From the NCBI RefSeq assembly GCF_031583065.1, contig NZ_CP134053.1:2728001-2792000 (forward strand): a stretch of DNA of 64,000 bases, given 5' to 3'. The position numbers were made by a program, and so were the translations under genes. Below, one piece after another: positions 1 to 8,402 of this stretch. Positions within the stretch are counted from its first letter, which is position 1; each line of letters starts with the position of its first letter. This DNA is from Streptomyces sp. CGMCC 4.7035 (GTDB taxonomy: Bacteria; Actinomycetota; Actinomycetes; Streptomycetales; Streptomycetaceae). Below the pieces are notes generated by a model, which worked only from the letters and a program-made list of their open reading frames with translations, was not told the DNA's origin and did not search any database.

Positions 1-818
1 CTGCCGAGGCGTGGGAGACCCACCGTTCCTGGCTGGTGCCGGACTTCCTGGACGCCGAGACCAACATCGTGAGTTCCGCGATCCAGACCTGGGTACTGCG
101 CAGTGAGGGCAAGACCATCCTGGTCGACACCGGTGTCGGCAACCACAAGGACCGTCCGTACGCGCCCGTGTGGAGCCGCCTGAACACCGACTTCCTGGGC
201 AACCTCGCCCGTGCCGGGGTCCGTCCCGAGGACGTCGACATCGTGATCAACACGCACCTGCACGTCGACCACGTCGGCTGGAACACCTACCTCGACGGCC
301 GCACCTGGGTGCCGACGTTCCCCAACGCCACTTACCTCATGGCCAAGGCGGACTTCGACTACTGGAACCCCGCCAACGAGATCAAGACCCTGCTCGGGCG
401 CGGCAACCAGAACGTCTTCGAGGACAGCGTCGCCCCCGTGCACGAGGCCGGCCTGACCCAGCTCTGGGAGGGCAGCCACCGGATCGACGGCAACCTGCGC
501 CTCGACCTCGCACCCGGCCACACCCCCGGCTCGTCGGTGCTGAGGCTGGAGTCCGGATCCGACCGGGCCCTGTTCGTCGGCGACCTGATGCACAGCCCGA
601 TCCAGATCCACGAGCCCGACGCCAACAGCTGCTTCTGCGAGGACCCCGCTGAAGCCCGCGCCACCCGCCGCAAGCTCCTGGGCTCGGCGGCCGACAGCAA
701 CGCCCTCGTCTTCCCCGCGCACCTCGGCGGCCACGGCGCCGCCGAAGTCGTCCGCGAGGGAGACAAGTTCGCCGTCAAGGGCTGGGCGCCCTTCTCCAAG
801 TACACCGAGCAGGCCTGA
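1..818 (+). CDS. MBL-fold metallo-hydrolase (5' end outside window)
   Basis: The reading frame is already open at the left edge (first full codon at base 3), so the N-terminus is missing. The visible ~271 residues carry the metallo-beta-lactamase metal motif HLHVDH, a downstream GHTPGS loop and a later GDLMH Asp, which are the usual two-metal ligands. The family hydrolyses esters, lactones or thioesters in the cytoplasm; the substrate cannot be read from sequence. Only 22 bases separate it from the carboxylesterase, with RidA following, so the three may form a small catabolic operon. A quorum-quenching lactonase is possible but unsupported. Confidence 0.85.
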   Translation, partial: AEAWETHRSWLVPDFLDAETNIVSSAIQTWVLRSEGKTILVDTGVGNHKDRPYAPVWSRLNTDFLGNLARAGVRPEDVDIVINTHLHVDHVGWNTYLDGRTWVPTFPNATYLMAKADFDYWNPANEIKTLLGRGNQNVFEDSVAPVHEAGLTQLWEGSHRIDGNLRLDLAPGHTPGSSVLRLESGSDRALFVGDLMHSPIQIHEPDANSCFCEDPAEARATRRKLLGSAADSNALVFPAHLGGHGAAEVVREGDKFAVKGWAPFSKYTEQA

Positions 819-840
819 GGCCCGCGGAAAGACACGAGAC

Positions 841-2331
841 ATGAACCACCACCCCGACCCTGTCGTGACCACCGCTCAGGGCGCCGTTCGCGGTCTGCGC
901 CAGGGCGGCGCCCTGACCTTCCTGAACATCCCGTACGCCGCCCCGCCCCGCGGCGCCGGCCGGTTCGCGCCGCCGCGGCCGCACGAGCCGTGGGACGGTG
1001 TACGGGACGCCACCGTGCCGGGCCCAAACGCCCCGCAGTCCGAACGCAAGCTCGGCAACGTGGACATGACCCCCTACTTCGGCACCGGCTGGAGCCGCGG
1101 CGAGGACTACCTCACCGTCAACGTCTTCACGCCCGCCGTCGGCGGTGACGAGCTGCCGGTCATGGTGTTCGTCCACGGCGGCGGTTTCGTCGCCGGCTCG
1201 ACCCGGTCCACCATGTACGACGGCTCCGCGTTCGCCCGTGACGGCGTCGTCCTCGTCACCCTCAACTACCGGCTCGGCATCGCTGGGTTCCTCGACATCC
1301 CCGGCGCCCCGGCCAACCGCGGCCTGCTCGACGTCGTCGCCGCGCTGCGCTGGGTGCGGGAGAACATCGCCGCCTTCGGCGGCGACCCGCACAACGTCAC
1401 GCTCTTCGGCCAGTCGGCCGGGGCGACCATCGTCGGCGGCGTCCTCGCCACCCCCGACGCCGCCGGCCTGTTCCGGCGGGCGATCGTGCAGAGCGGCAGC
1501 GGCCTGGGCGCGTTCACCACCGAGCAGGCTGCTCGCGTCACCAAGGCGGCGGCCGAGACCCTGGGCATCGAACCCCACGTCGACGCCTTCGCCGACATCT
1601 CGGACGAGCGCCTGGTCGAGGCCGCCTCCCGGCTCGCGGGCATCGATCTGCAGACCGAGACCCACGGTGACCCGCTGATCGGCCTCAGCCCCTTCAGCCT
1701 GGTACTCGACACCCAGCCCGCCGAATCCGTCGCCGCCGGCCTGAGCGCCCACGTCGACCTGCTCGTCGGCACCAACACCGAAGAGGGCAACCTCTATCTG
1801 GTCCCGGTGGGCAAGTACGCCACCTCGACCGCCGCCGACGTCGACGAGGCGGCGGCGCGCTCGCACCCGAATCCGGCGCAGCTCGTCGAGACCTACCGCA
1901 AGTCGCGCCCGGAGGCGTCCTTCGCGGAACTGCGCTCCGCCATCATGGCCGACGCCCTGTTCGGCGCGGGCAGCCGCGCACTGGCCGGCGCCCATGCAGC
2001 CCACCCCGGATCCGCCACCTACGCGTACGAGTTCGCCTGGCGCTCCCAGGCCCTGGACGGCGAGCTCGGCGCCACCCACGCGGTCGAACTGCCCTTCGTC
2101 TTCGACCTCGCCGACCGGCCCGAACTGAACGGCCCCAACGCCCTGCTCGGCCCGGACAAGGCCCCCGCGGATCTCGCCACCCGCGTACACGAGACCTGGA
2201 TCCGGTTCGCCCGGACCGGCGACCCCGGCTGGGACCCGTACGACGCCGAGCGCCGGGCCACCATGCGCATCGACGCCGAGTGGCGCCAGGTCGACGACCC
2301 CCGCAGCCAGGAACGACAGGTCTGGAGCTGA
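841..2331 (+). CDS. type-B carboxylesterase / lipase family protein
   Basis: A 496-residue alpha/beta hydrolase of the carboxylesterase type-B family. Visible features are the HGGGF oxyanion loop (about residue 111) and the nucleophile elbow FGQSAGA with Ser192. The EEGNLY and THAVELPFVF segments match the regions that normally supply the acid and His. No signal peptide is seen, so it should act in the cytoplasm on small esters. The ATG follows a short gap after the MBL hydrolase and the next gene begins soon after, consistent with co-transcription. The natural substrate is unknown. Confidence 0.9.
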   Translation: MNHHPDPVVTTAQGAVRGLRQGGALTFLNIPYAAPPRGAGRFAPPRPHEPWDGVRDATVPGPNAPQSERKLGNVDMTPYFGTGWSRGEDYLTVNVFTPAVGGDELPVMVFVHGGGFVAGSTRSTMYDGSAFARDGVVLVTLNYRLGIAGFLDIPGAPANRGLLDVVAALRWVRENIAAFGGDPHNVTLFGQSAGATIVGGVLATPDAAGLFRRAIVQSGSGLGAFTTEQAARVTKAAAETLGIEPHVDAFADISDERLVEAASRLAGIDLQTETHGDPLIGLSPFSLVLDTQPAESVAAGLSAHVDLLVGTNTEEGNLYLVPVGKYATSTAADVDEAAARSHPNPAQLVETYRKSRPEASFAELRSAIMADALFGAGSRALAGAHAAHPGSATYAYEFAWRSQALDGELGATHAVELPFVFDLADRPELNGPNALLGPDKAPADLATRVHETWIRFARTGDPGWDPYDAERRATMRIDAEWRQVDDPRSQERQVWS

Positions 2332-2392
2332 CCGCCCCATGTGCTTCGCCTGCCCACCCCTTCCACCGGACACCGCCACCACGAGGAACACC

Positions 2393-2776
2393 ATGACCAG
2401 AACCGTCATCGCCACTGAGAACGCCCCCGCCCTGCCGGCCCCGCTCTCTCAAGGCATCCGCAAGGGCCCCGTCCTTCAGATCTCCGGGCAGCTCCCGTTC
2501 GATCCGGCCACGGGAGACGTCGTCGGCACCACGGTCGCCGAGCAGACCACGCAGGTACTGCGCAACGTCACCGCCGTCCTCAAGGCGGCCGGCGCCGGCC
2601 TCGACGACGTCGTGATGCTGCGCGTGTACCTCACCGATCCCGCCCACCTGGCGGAGATGAACGAGGCGTACGCAGCGGCCGTCGGCGAGCCATTCCCTGC
2701 CCGCACCACCGTGTACATGCAGCTTCCGCCCGGACTGCTCGTGGAGATCGACGCCCTGGCAGTGCTGGACGAGTGA
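2393..2776 (+). CDS. RidA/YjgF family protein
   Basis: A 127-residue Rid-family protein. RidA proteins form trimers that hydrolyse reactive enamine/imine intermediates released by PLP enzymes. The family signatures VLQISGQLP near the N-terminus and the C-terminal MQLPPGLLVEIDALAVL are present. The position of the family's usual RidA arginine reads Gln in PARTTVYMQL, so deaminase activity is uncertain. The ATG at 2393 is preferred over an upstream in-frame ATG at 2339 because GAGGAA lies just before it. It follows the esterase and may share its transcript. Confidence 0.85.
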   Translation: MTRTVIATENAPALPAPLSQGIRKGPVLQISGQLPFDPATGDVVGTTVAEQTTQVLRNVTAVLKAAGAGLDDVVMLRVYLTDPAHLAEMNEAYAAAVGEPFPARTTVYMQLPPGLLVEIDALAVLDE

Positions 2777-3513
2777 CGTCGATGACCGGTCGTCTCACGA
2801 GCGCGTACACGAGCCTGAGGGTTCCGCCGGAGGACCTGCTCGACGTCCTGTGCGCACTGGTGGGACGACCGTCACCGCTCGCCGCACCCCAGCCCGTACG
2901 CCGGGTCTACGGCCAGGTACTCCAAGTCGCCGGCTCACTGCCGCAGGGCGCGCTGCAGCCAGGCGATGTGAGCGCGGCCATGCGCGACGGTTCGGTCACG
3001 CTGGACGACTACGTGACACGCTACTGGCAGGCGGGAGTTCGGGGCGCGCCGGGTACGGTCAAGCGCATCGATGAACGAGTTCGTCTGCACATCCGGCCGC
3101 ACCTTGGCACGGTTCCCCTGCGCGACATTACGCCGGCTGTCTTGCGCGGGTACATCGCCGCGCTGGAGGGCGAATGCGCGCCGCGCTACGCACGGCAGAT
3201 CCTCACCTCGCTCTGGAACATCTTCGAGACGGCTATCGATGACAAACGCCTCGTGCGCAACCCGATGCGGGCCCAAGTCGGTGCGCTGGCCGAAGGTGCG
3301 GTTTCCGCTCATTCTCACCACGACATACGGCGGCGCGGTGCCGTCGACGCACTCCTCAGCCGAAGTGCCCGGGCCGTCACGGCCGGGTGGTGGGCACGCC
3401 ACAGATTCTCCCCAGCGGCCTTGAGCGCGGCTTCTGGCGGTCGCGCCCGCCCCCGTGAAGCCCTGACGCGGGCCCTCGTCGGCCGGTTACTCAGAGCCAG
3501 TCCTTACGTTTGA
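2773..3513 (+). pseudogene. tyrosine recombinase (integrase) N-terminal fossil
   Basis: The middle of this frame (about 2985-3270) reads as a phage-type integrase core-binding domain: an alpha-helical stretch containing RVRLHIRPHLGTVPL, ITPAVLRGYIAAL and LVRNPM, typical of actinobacterial site-specific recombinases. The catalytic domain with its Arg-His-Arg-Tyr residues is missing. After LVRNPM the frame continues into unrelated low-information sequence to 3513, running 23 bases into the corA end. A GTG start overlaps the ridA stop and an ATG lies at 2782; neither is clearly functional. No att repeats or neighbouring phage genes were seen. Confidence 0.55.
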
Positions 3514-4603
3514 AGATCAGGTACAAAGTGGTGCATACGCCCGCCATCAGGACGACTGCGAAGGGATATCCGAGTACCCAGTGCAACTCCGGCATCTCCC
3601 TGAAGTTCATGCCGTAGATCGTCCCGACCAGCGTCGGGGCGAACAGAATCGCCGCCCACGACGAGATCTTCTTGATCTCCTCGTTCTGCTCGAACCCCGC
3701 CTCCGCCAGCGCCCGCATCTCCGCGTTCTGTTGCTGGGTGACCAGGGTCGCGTTGACCGTCAGGATGTCCGTCAGGGCCTGGCGGAAGCCGTCCACGCGC
3801 TCGCTGGTGTGGGTGACGTGGTCGGCCACATCGCGCAGGTAGCGCTGGAGTTCCTCGTCCGTGCCGTACTTGGCGAAGCCCGCCATCAGGCCGTGCAGCA
3901 TGCCCACCAGGGGGCGGGTGGCGCGCTGGAACTCGACCATCTCACGGGAGAGTTCGTAGATGCGGCGGGACACCTCCGGGTCGCCGCGGAAGACCTCGGT
4001 CTCGATCTCGTCGATGTCGTTCTGCACGCCGGCGACCACCGGGGCGTAGCCGTCGACGACCGCGTCCAGGATCGCGTACAGCACCGCCTCGGGCCCCAGC
4101 TTCAGCAGCTCCGGCGACTCCTCCATCCGGTGGCGGACGGTCGAAAGGTCGGGGGCCTCGCCATGGCGGACCGTGATCACGAAGTCCGGGCCGACGAAGA
4201 CGTGCAGCTCACCGAAGTCGACCTCCTCCGGCGCGTCCAGATAGCGGGCGGCGCGCAGCACGACGAACAGCGTTTCGCCGTACCGCTCCAGCTTGGGCCG
4301 CTGGTGCGCCTCCATCGCGTCCTCCACCGCGAGCGGGTGCAGATCGAACTCGGCCGCCAGGGAGAGCAGTTCGGACTCCGTCGGACGGGCCAGGCCGATC
4401 CACGCCATACCGTCCGGCTGGTCGCGCAGCTCGCGGAAGGTGTCGGCCAGGGACGCGGGCGACGAGACACGGACGCCGTCCCGGTACAGGGCCGCCTGGA
4501 CCACGCTGCCCGTCTCCGCCGGTTCGGGGCTCGCGAGGCCGGGACGGGACGCCGGGGGGTCCGGGGGCGACGCCGGCGTCTGGGCCGGCGCGCGGCGCCA
4601 CAC
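3491..4603 (-). CDS. corA: CorA family magnesium/cobalt transporter
   Basis: A CorA-type divalent cation channel, about 370 residues. The long cytoplasmic alpha/beta domain is followed by two C-terminal membrane helices, with the family-defining YGMNF motif at the end of the first and a basic C-terminal KRKDWL. It transports Mg2+ (and Co2+) across the plasma membrane as a pentamer. The start is uncertain: no ATG is well placed. GTG at 4603 or GTG at 4504 (with GGAG upstream, beginning just before the conserved ALYRDG segment) are both possible. A dispersed Streptomyces hairpin repeat lies just upstream. Confidence 0.85.
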   Translation of the reverse strand: MWRRAPAQTPASPPDPPASRPGLASPEPAETGSVVQAALYRDGVRVSSPASLADTFRELRDQPDGMAWIGLARPTESELLSLAAEFDLHPLAVEDAMEAHQRPKLERYGETLFVVLRAARYLDAPEEVDFGELHVFVGPDFVITVRHGEAPDLSTVRHRMEESPELLKLGPEAVLYAILDAVVDGYAPVVAGVQNDIDEIETEVFRGDPEVSRRIYELSREMVEFQRATRPLVGMLHGLMAGFAKYGTDEELQRYLRDVADHVTHTSERVDGFRQALTDILTVNATLVTQQQNAEMRALAEAGFEQNEEIKKISSWAAILFAPTLVGTIYGMNFREMPELHWVLGYPFAVVLMAGVCTTLYLIFKRKDWL

Positions 4604-4628
4604 CGGCTTCCTGCCGTTGTTCGGGGCG

Positions 4629-4677
4629 ATGGGGGTACCTCCCTGCTTGAGCGAAGCCGAGAGCTCGGGGGAGGGCA
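4629..4677. repeat. dispersed Streptomyces hairpin element, copy 1
   Basis: A GC-rich inverted-repeat element built around GAGCGAAGCCGAGAGCTC and flanked by GGGGGTACC and GGGGGAGGG. A second, nearly identical copy lies at 8204-8249. Both copies sit upstream of genes on the minus strand (corA here, the trypsin gene there). Elements of this type recur in Streptomyces intergenic regions; I see no coding potential. Confidence 0.7.
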
Positions 4678-4837
4678 CGGCGCTCGGGCATCGCGGCTGC
4701 CTCCCGCGTCGAACGTACGTCTGCGAGATCACGGAGCAGGATATACGGGGCAAACGACGCGGGCGTGCGGACCGCCTCCAGGATCCGGTGAGAGATGCGG
4801 ACAGTGGCTGTCCGCAAGCAGAGCTAGCGTGCGGGGC

Positions 4838-5962
4838 ATGACGAAGACGAGCCCCCGCGTCCGGCCCCCGGCCTCCGCCCCCGTCCTCGGTCCCCGCGCC
4901 CTGGGCCGTGCCACCCTCGACCGCCAGCTCCTGCTGCGCCGCTCGCCGCTGTCCGCGAAGGGGGCCGTCGAGCACCTCCTCGGACTCCAGGCTCAGAACG
5001 TCAAGCCCCCGTACTACGCGCTCGCCGCCCGCCTGGAGGGCTTCGCCCCGGAACACCTCTCGCGGCTCATGGCCGACCGCGAGGTCGTCCGCATCGTCAC
5101 CATGCGCTCCACCATCCACACCCACACCGCCGACGACTGCCTCACCCTGCGCCCGCTGGTGCAGCCCGCCCGCGACCGCGAGCTCACCCTCTTCCGCAAG
5201 GGCCTCGGCGGAGTGGACCCGGCCCGCCTCGCCGCACTCGCCCGCGAACTCGTCGAGGCCGCGCCACGCACCATGAAGGAGCTGCGCGAGGCACTGCTCG
5301 TCGAGTGGCCGGACGCCGACCCGGGGGCCCTGTCCGTCGCCGCGCGCTGTCTGCTGCCCCTCGTCCAGGTCACCCCGCGCGGTCTGTGGGACCGCAGCGG
5401 CCAGGTCGCGCTCACCACTGCCGAGCACTGGCTCGGCCGTCCCGCCGAGCCGGCCCCCACCCCGGACGACACCGTCCTGCGCTACCTCGCCGCGTACGGG
5501 CCCGCCTCCGTCAAGGACATGCAGACCTGGGCCGGTCTGACCCGGTTGCGCGAGGCCTTCGAACGCCTCCGCCCGGAGCTGGTGACCTTCCGGGACGAGA
5601 ACGGCGTCGAACTCTTCGACCTCCCCGACGCGCCCCGGCCCGACCCGGACACCCCGGCCCCGCCGCGCTTCCTGCCCGAGTTCGACAACCTGCTCCTCTC
5701 CCACGCCGACCGCACCCGCGTCGTGCCCCCCGACCTCAAGGGCCGCAGCTGGGCCGGCAACCAGGCGTACCGCACGCTCCTCGTCGACGGATTCCTGGCG
5801 GGCGTGTGGAAGCTGGAGGAGGACGCGCTCGTCATCGAGCCCTTCGGGGACCTCACCGCGGCCCAGCGGGAGGAGGTGACCGCGGAGGGGGAGCGGATGC
5901 TCGCGGTCATGCATCCGGGGGTCGCGTACGACATCCGCTTCGGGACCGTCGTACGGCCGTGA
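4838..5962 (+). CDS. AlkZ-like winged-helix DNA glycosylase family protein
   Basis: 374 residues of the HTH_42 family, which includes AlkZ and YcaQ/AlkX, glycosylases that unhook bulky or crosslinked alkylated bases. The LQAQNVKPPYYAL segment places Gln51-Ala52-Gln53 at the catalytic QxQ position of AlkZ; the YcaQ group has QxD instead. Further family features are the MRSTIHTHTADD segment and the FLPEFDNLLLSHADR segment. The ATG follows a GGGG stretch. It stands alone between corA and a LysR gene, with no biosynthetic cluster in view, so general repair is more likely than self-resistance. Confidence 0.75.
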   Translation: MTKTSPRVRPPASAPVLGPRALGRATLDRQLLLRRSPLSAKGAVEHLLGLQAQNVKPPYYALAARLEGFAPEHLSRLMADREVVRIVTMRSTIHTHTADDCLTLRPLVQPARDRELTLFRKGLGGVDPARLAALARELVEAAPRTMKELREALLVEWPDADPGALSVAARCLLPLVQVTPRGLWDRSGQVALTTAEHWLGRPAEPAPTPDDTVLRYLAAYGPASVKDMQTWAGLTRLREAFERLRPELVTFRDENGVELFDLPDAPRPDPDTPAPPRFLPEFDNLLLSHADRTRVVPPDLKGRSWAGNQAYRTLLVDGFLAGVWKLEEDALVIEPFGDLTAAQREEVTAEGERMLAVMHPGVAYDIRFGTVVRP

Positions 5963-6069
5963 CGGCGCCCGATCGGGCCCCGATGAGTCCTGCCCCGTGC
6001 CAGACCAGTCCCTCCGGTGTCCATGGAAGGGGAAAACGGAAGGGCGAACAGGCCCCTAGAGTCGAGGCC

Positions 6070-6936
6070 ATGGAACTGCGGCAGCTCAGCTTTTTCGTCA
6101 CCGTCGCCCAAGAGCTGCACTTCGGGCGTGCGGCGGAGAGGCTGCACATCGTGCAGTCCGCGGTCAGTCAGCAGATACAGCGGCTGGAGCGGGAGCTGGG
6201 CGCCGAGCTGTTCGACCGCTCGCCCCGGCACGTACGGCTGACGGCGGCGGGGGAGCGGCTGCTGCCCGAGGCGCGGGCGGTGCTGGCCGCCGCGGACCGG
6301 GCCCGCGCCGCGGTCGCGCCCCCGGCGGGGCTGCGCCTCGGCACCAGCACCGGGCTCGGCGCGCACCTGGACCGGGTCCTCGCGGCCTTCGCGCGGCGCC
6401 TGCCGGACGTGCCCGTCGAGCTGGTCTCGCTCCCGGCGGCGCAGCGGCTCGCCCGGGTCGCGGACGGGCGATTGGACGCCGCGTTCGTACGGGCCGTGGA
6501 GCCGGTGCCGGGCATACGGGTGCTGCCGCTGTGGTCCGACCCGCTGGTGGCCGCGCTGCCCGCCGGGCACCCCCTGGCCGCACGGGCGGAGATCGCGCTC
6601 GACGAGCTGGTCGGGCTGCCCTTGAGCATCACCGCGCGCGCCACCAACCCCGCCCTGGTCGACCTGGTGGTCGGCGCGTGCCACGCGGCCGGGTTCGAAC
6701 CGCTGCCGGGACCGGTGTCCGGTTCTCTCCAGGACACGCTCGCCACCATCGGCAGCCGGCCGCTGTGGACGGTGGTGTACGCCTCCCACGCCCGCGTGCT
6801 GCACAGCCCCCGCGTGGCCTTCGTACCGTTCCGGGCGCCGGGCCTCGCGCTGCCGACGGGGCTCGCCGTCAGATCGTCGGCCCCGCCGCCGTACCTGGAC
6901 GATCTGCTCCTGGCCTGCGGCGATCACAAGAACTGA
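6070..6936 (+). CDS. LysR family transcriptional regulator
   Basis: 288 residues with a classical LysR layout. The N-terminal winged helix (residues 1-60) includes FVTVAQELHFGRAAERLHI and SQQIQRLERELGAELFDR. It is followed by a short linker helix and a periplasmic-binding-like effector domain (about 85-285). It acts as a DNA-binding homotetramer responding to a small ligand. The 3' neighbour on the same strand is a tautomerase 105 bases downstream, the most obvious candidate target. The effector is unknown. Confidence 0.9.
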   Translation: MELRQLSFFVTVAQELHFGRAAERLHIVQSAVSQQIQRLERELGAELFDRSPRHVRLTAAGERLLPEARAVLAAADRARAAVAPPAGLRLGTSTGLGAHLDRVLAAFARRLPDVPVELVSLPAAQRLARVADGRLDAAFVRAVEPVPGIRVLPLWSDPLVAALPAGHPLAARAEIALDELVGLPLSITARATNPALVDLVVGACHAAGFEPLPGPVSGSLQDTLATIGSRPLWTVVYASHARVLHSPRVAFVPFRAPGLALPTGLAVRSSAPPPYLDDLLLACGDHKN

Positions 6937-7041
6937 TCGCTGCGCTCACGATCTGCTTCTTGGTCCCTGACGCCCCGCGCGATGGACTGGACCCACACCG
7001 ATCGAGCGGCACCGATCGCCGCCTCACGAGGGAGTTCAGCC

Positions 7042-7224
7042 ATGCCCATCGTCACCATCCAGCAGGGTCCCCGCGACGTCGAGCTCAAGCGGGACCTCGT
7101 CAAGCGTGTCACCGACGCCTTCGTCGACGCGTACAAGATCCCGGCCGAGACCGTACAGGTGTGGATCCACGAGGTGCCGGCGGACAGTTGGGGTGCCGCG
7201 GGGAAGCTGACCGCCGACAAGTAG
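7042..7224 (+). CDS. 4-oxalocrotonate tautomerase family protein
   Basis: A 60-residue member of the 4-OT family. After Met removal the N-terminal Pro of MPIVTIQQGP would be the catalytic general base. The rest matches the beta-alpha-beta fold, including the VWIHEVPADSWGAAGKL segment. Members tautomerise unsaturated oxo-acids in aromatic catabolism, as hexamers. The start at 7042 is fixed by the required Pro1; an upstream in-frame ATG at 6982 would bury it. GGGAG lies 9-13 bases upstream. Strong inverted repeats follow the gene. Confidence 0.85.
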   Translation: MPIVTIQQGPRDVELKRDLVKRVTDAFVDAYKIPAETVQVWIHEVPADSWGAAGKLTADK

Positions 7225-7230
7225 GAGGGG

Positions 7231-7310
7231 CGCGAGCCGGATCGGCGACCGGCTCGCGGCCCGGGATTGGATAGGGAGCGTTGCGGGCCGCTCGTGGAGG
7301 CCCGCAACGC
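7231..7310. terminator. two hairpins between convergent genes
   Basis: Two perfect inverted repeats lie between the tautomerase and the convergent trypsin gene. The first is a 10-bp stem (7231-7240 pairing with 7249-7258). The second is a 12-bp stem GCGTTGCGGGCC (7278-7289 pairing with 7299-7310). Neither has a long T tract, as is common in Streptomyces. Their position suggests bidirectional termination. Confidence 0.65.
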
Positions 7311-7351
7311 CCCCTGGTATCTACCTGAGGGGTGCTCAGGAGTCTGCTGGG

Positions 7352-8143
7352 CTACGAGTTGACCTGGGCGGTCACCAGGTTCGAGAAGGTGGTCAGCCGG
7401 GTGTAGACACCCGGGTGACCGGCCTCGGCGCAGCCCTCGCCCCAGGAAGTGATGCCTGCCAGGACGCCCCCGATGAGCAGGGGACCGCCGCTGTCGCCCT
7501 GGCAGGTGTCCACGCCGCCGGAGGAGTACCCGGCGCACACCATGTCGCTCGCGACGAAGCCGGAGCCGTACGAGCTCTTGCAGCTGGAGTCGGAGACGAT
7601 CGGCACGGTCGCGGTGCGCAGCTGGTTGGAGGAGCCGCCGTTCTCCGAGGTGGTGCCCCAGCCGAGGATCCGGGCCGTGGTGCCGGCCGCGTACACGCTC
7701 GTCTGGGAGGACGAGACGTACGACGCCTTGGTGTACGGCATCGAGGTCGACAGGGTCAGTACGGCCACGTCGTCGCCGTTGGTGGCGTCGGTGTAGTCGG
7801 GGTTGATCCAGATCTTGCTGACTCTGCTGACCGTGCCGTTGGTGCCGTTGAGGTAGGTGCGGCCGCCGACCACGCGGACACTGCTGGTGGTCTCGCCGAC
7901 CATGCAGTGCGCGGCGGTGACGACCTTGTTGGCCGCGACCAGGGTGCCGCCGCAGAACTGGTTCTGCGAGGCGTCCGTGATCTGCATCATGAACGGGTAC
8001 GCGGTCGTCGTGGTCGTCGAACCGCCGACGATCGGCTGCGGCGCGGCGACGGCACTGGGGGCGCCCAGCAGCGCGGTCGTGGCCGCCGCGGCGGTCGCTA
8101 TGGCGGCGGCTGCGGTCTTTCTGGCGCGGTCGATCCCGAACAT
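7352..8143 (-). CDS. secreted trypsin-like serine protease
   Basis: 263 residues, closely resembling Streptomyces trypsins of the chymotrypsin family (S1). A Sec signal peptide is followed by a short propeptide and the mature start IVGGS. The catalytic triad is visible as His in VVTAAHC, Asp in GDDVAVL and Ser in GDSGGP. The Asp in VDTCQGDSGG predicts cleavage after Lys/Arg. Six cysteines fit three disulfides. The start at 8143 is chosen over 8155 because GAGGAG lies just before it. It is exported and probably used for protein scavenging or morphological development. Confidence 0.93.
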   Translation of the reverse strand: MFGIDRARKTAAAAIATAAAATTALLGAPSAVAAPQPIVGGSTTTTTAYPFMMQITDASQNQFCGGTLVAANKVVTAAHCMVGETTSSVRVVGGRTYLNGTNGTVSRVSKIWINPDYTDATNGDDVAVLTLSTSMPYTKASYVSSSQTSVYAAGTTARILGWGTTSENGGSSNQLRTATVPIVSDSSCKSSYGSGFVASDMVCAGYSSGGVDTCQGDSGGPLLIGGVLAGITSWGEGCAEAGHPGVYTRLTTFSNLVTAQVNS

Positions 8144-8203
8144 GAGTCTCCTCAAGGGGGGTTGCCGGTGGGGGGTCGCGCGGGTGGGGGGTGTGCACCG
8201 GGG

Positions 8204-8249
8204 ATGGGGGTACCCCCTGCTCGAGCGAAGCCGAGAGCTTGGGGGAGGG
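8204..8249. repeat. dispersed Streptomyces hairpin element, copy 2
   Basis: Second copy of the GAGCGAAGCCGAGAGC element (compare 4629-4677), with flanking GGGGGTACCCCC and GGGGGAGGG arms. It lies in the trypsin gene's upstream region, between it and the LAL regulator, and could form a stem-loop in the trypsin 5' leader. Confidence 0.7.
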
Positions 8250-8402
8250 ACCGGCCCCGGTGTGCCCGGCGAGCGGCACGCCCCTTACGCTAGAAGCTCG
8301 CGGTGCCCCATCCCAATGAGGGAACCCCCTAAGGGAGTTGGACAGGGATAACCCTCGGTCTCCGCGCGTAAACCGGTGACCTGGGCAGCCCTGTGCGGCG
8401 AA

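Noticed and set aside
841..2415. Long open frames antisense to the carboxylesterase and to many other genes
   Set aside because: High GC removes stop codons from shadow frames. These have Arg/Ala/Gly-rich products, poor codon bias and no family resemblance.
2773..2985. Segment GQVLQVAGSLPQG resembling the RidA motif just upstream, suggesting a ridA duplication
   Set aside because: Only about ten matching residues, and the surroundings do not continue the RidA fold; kept as part of the integrase fossil region.
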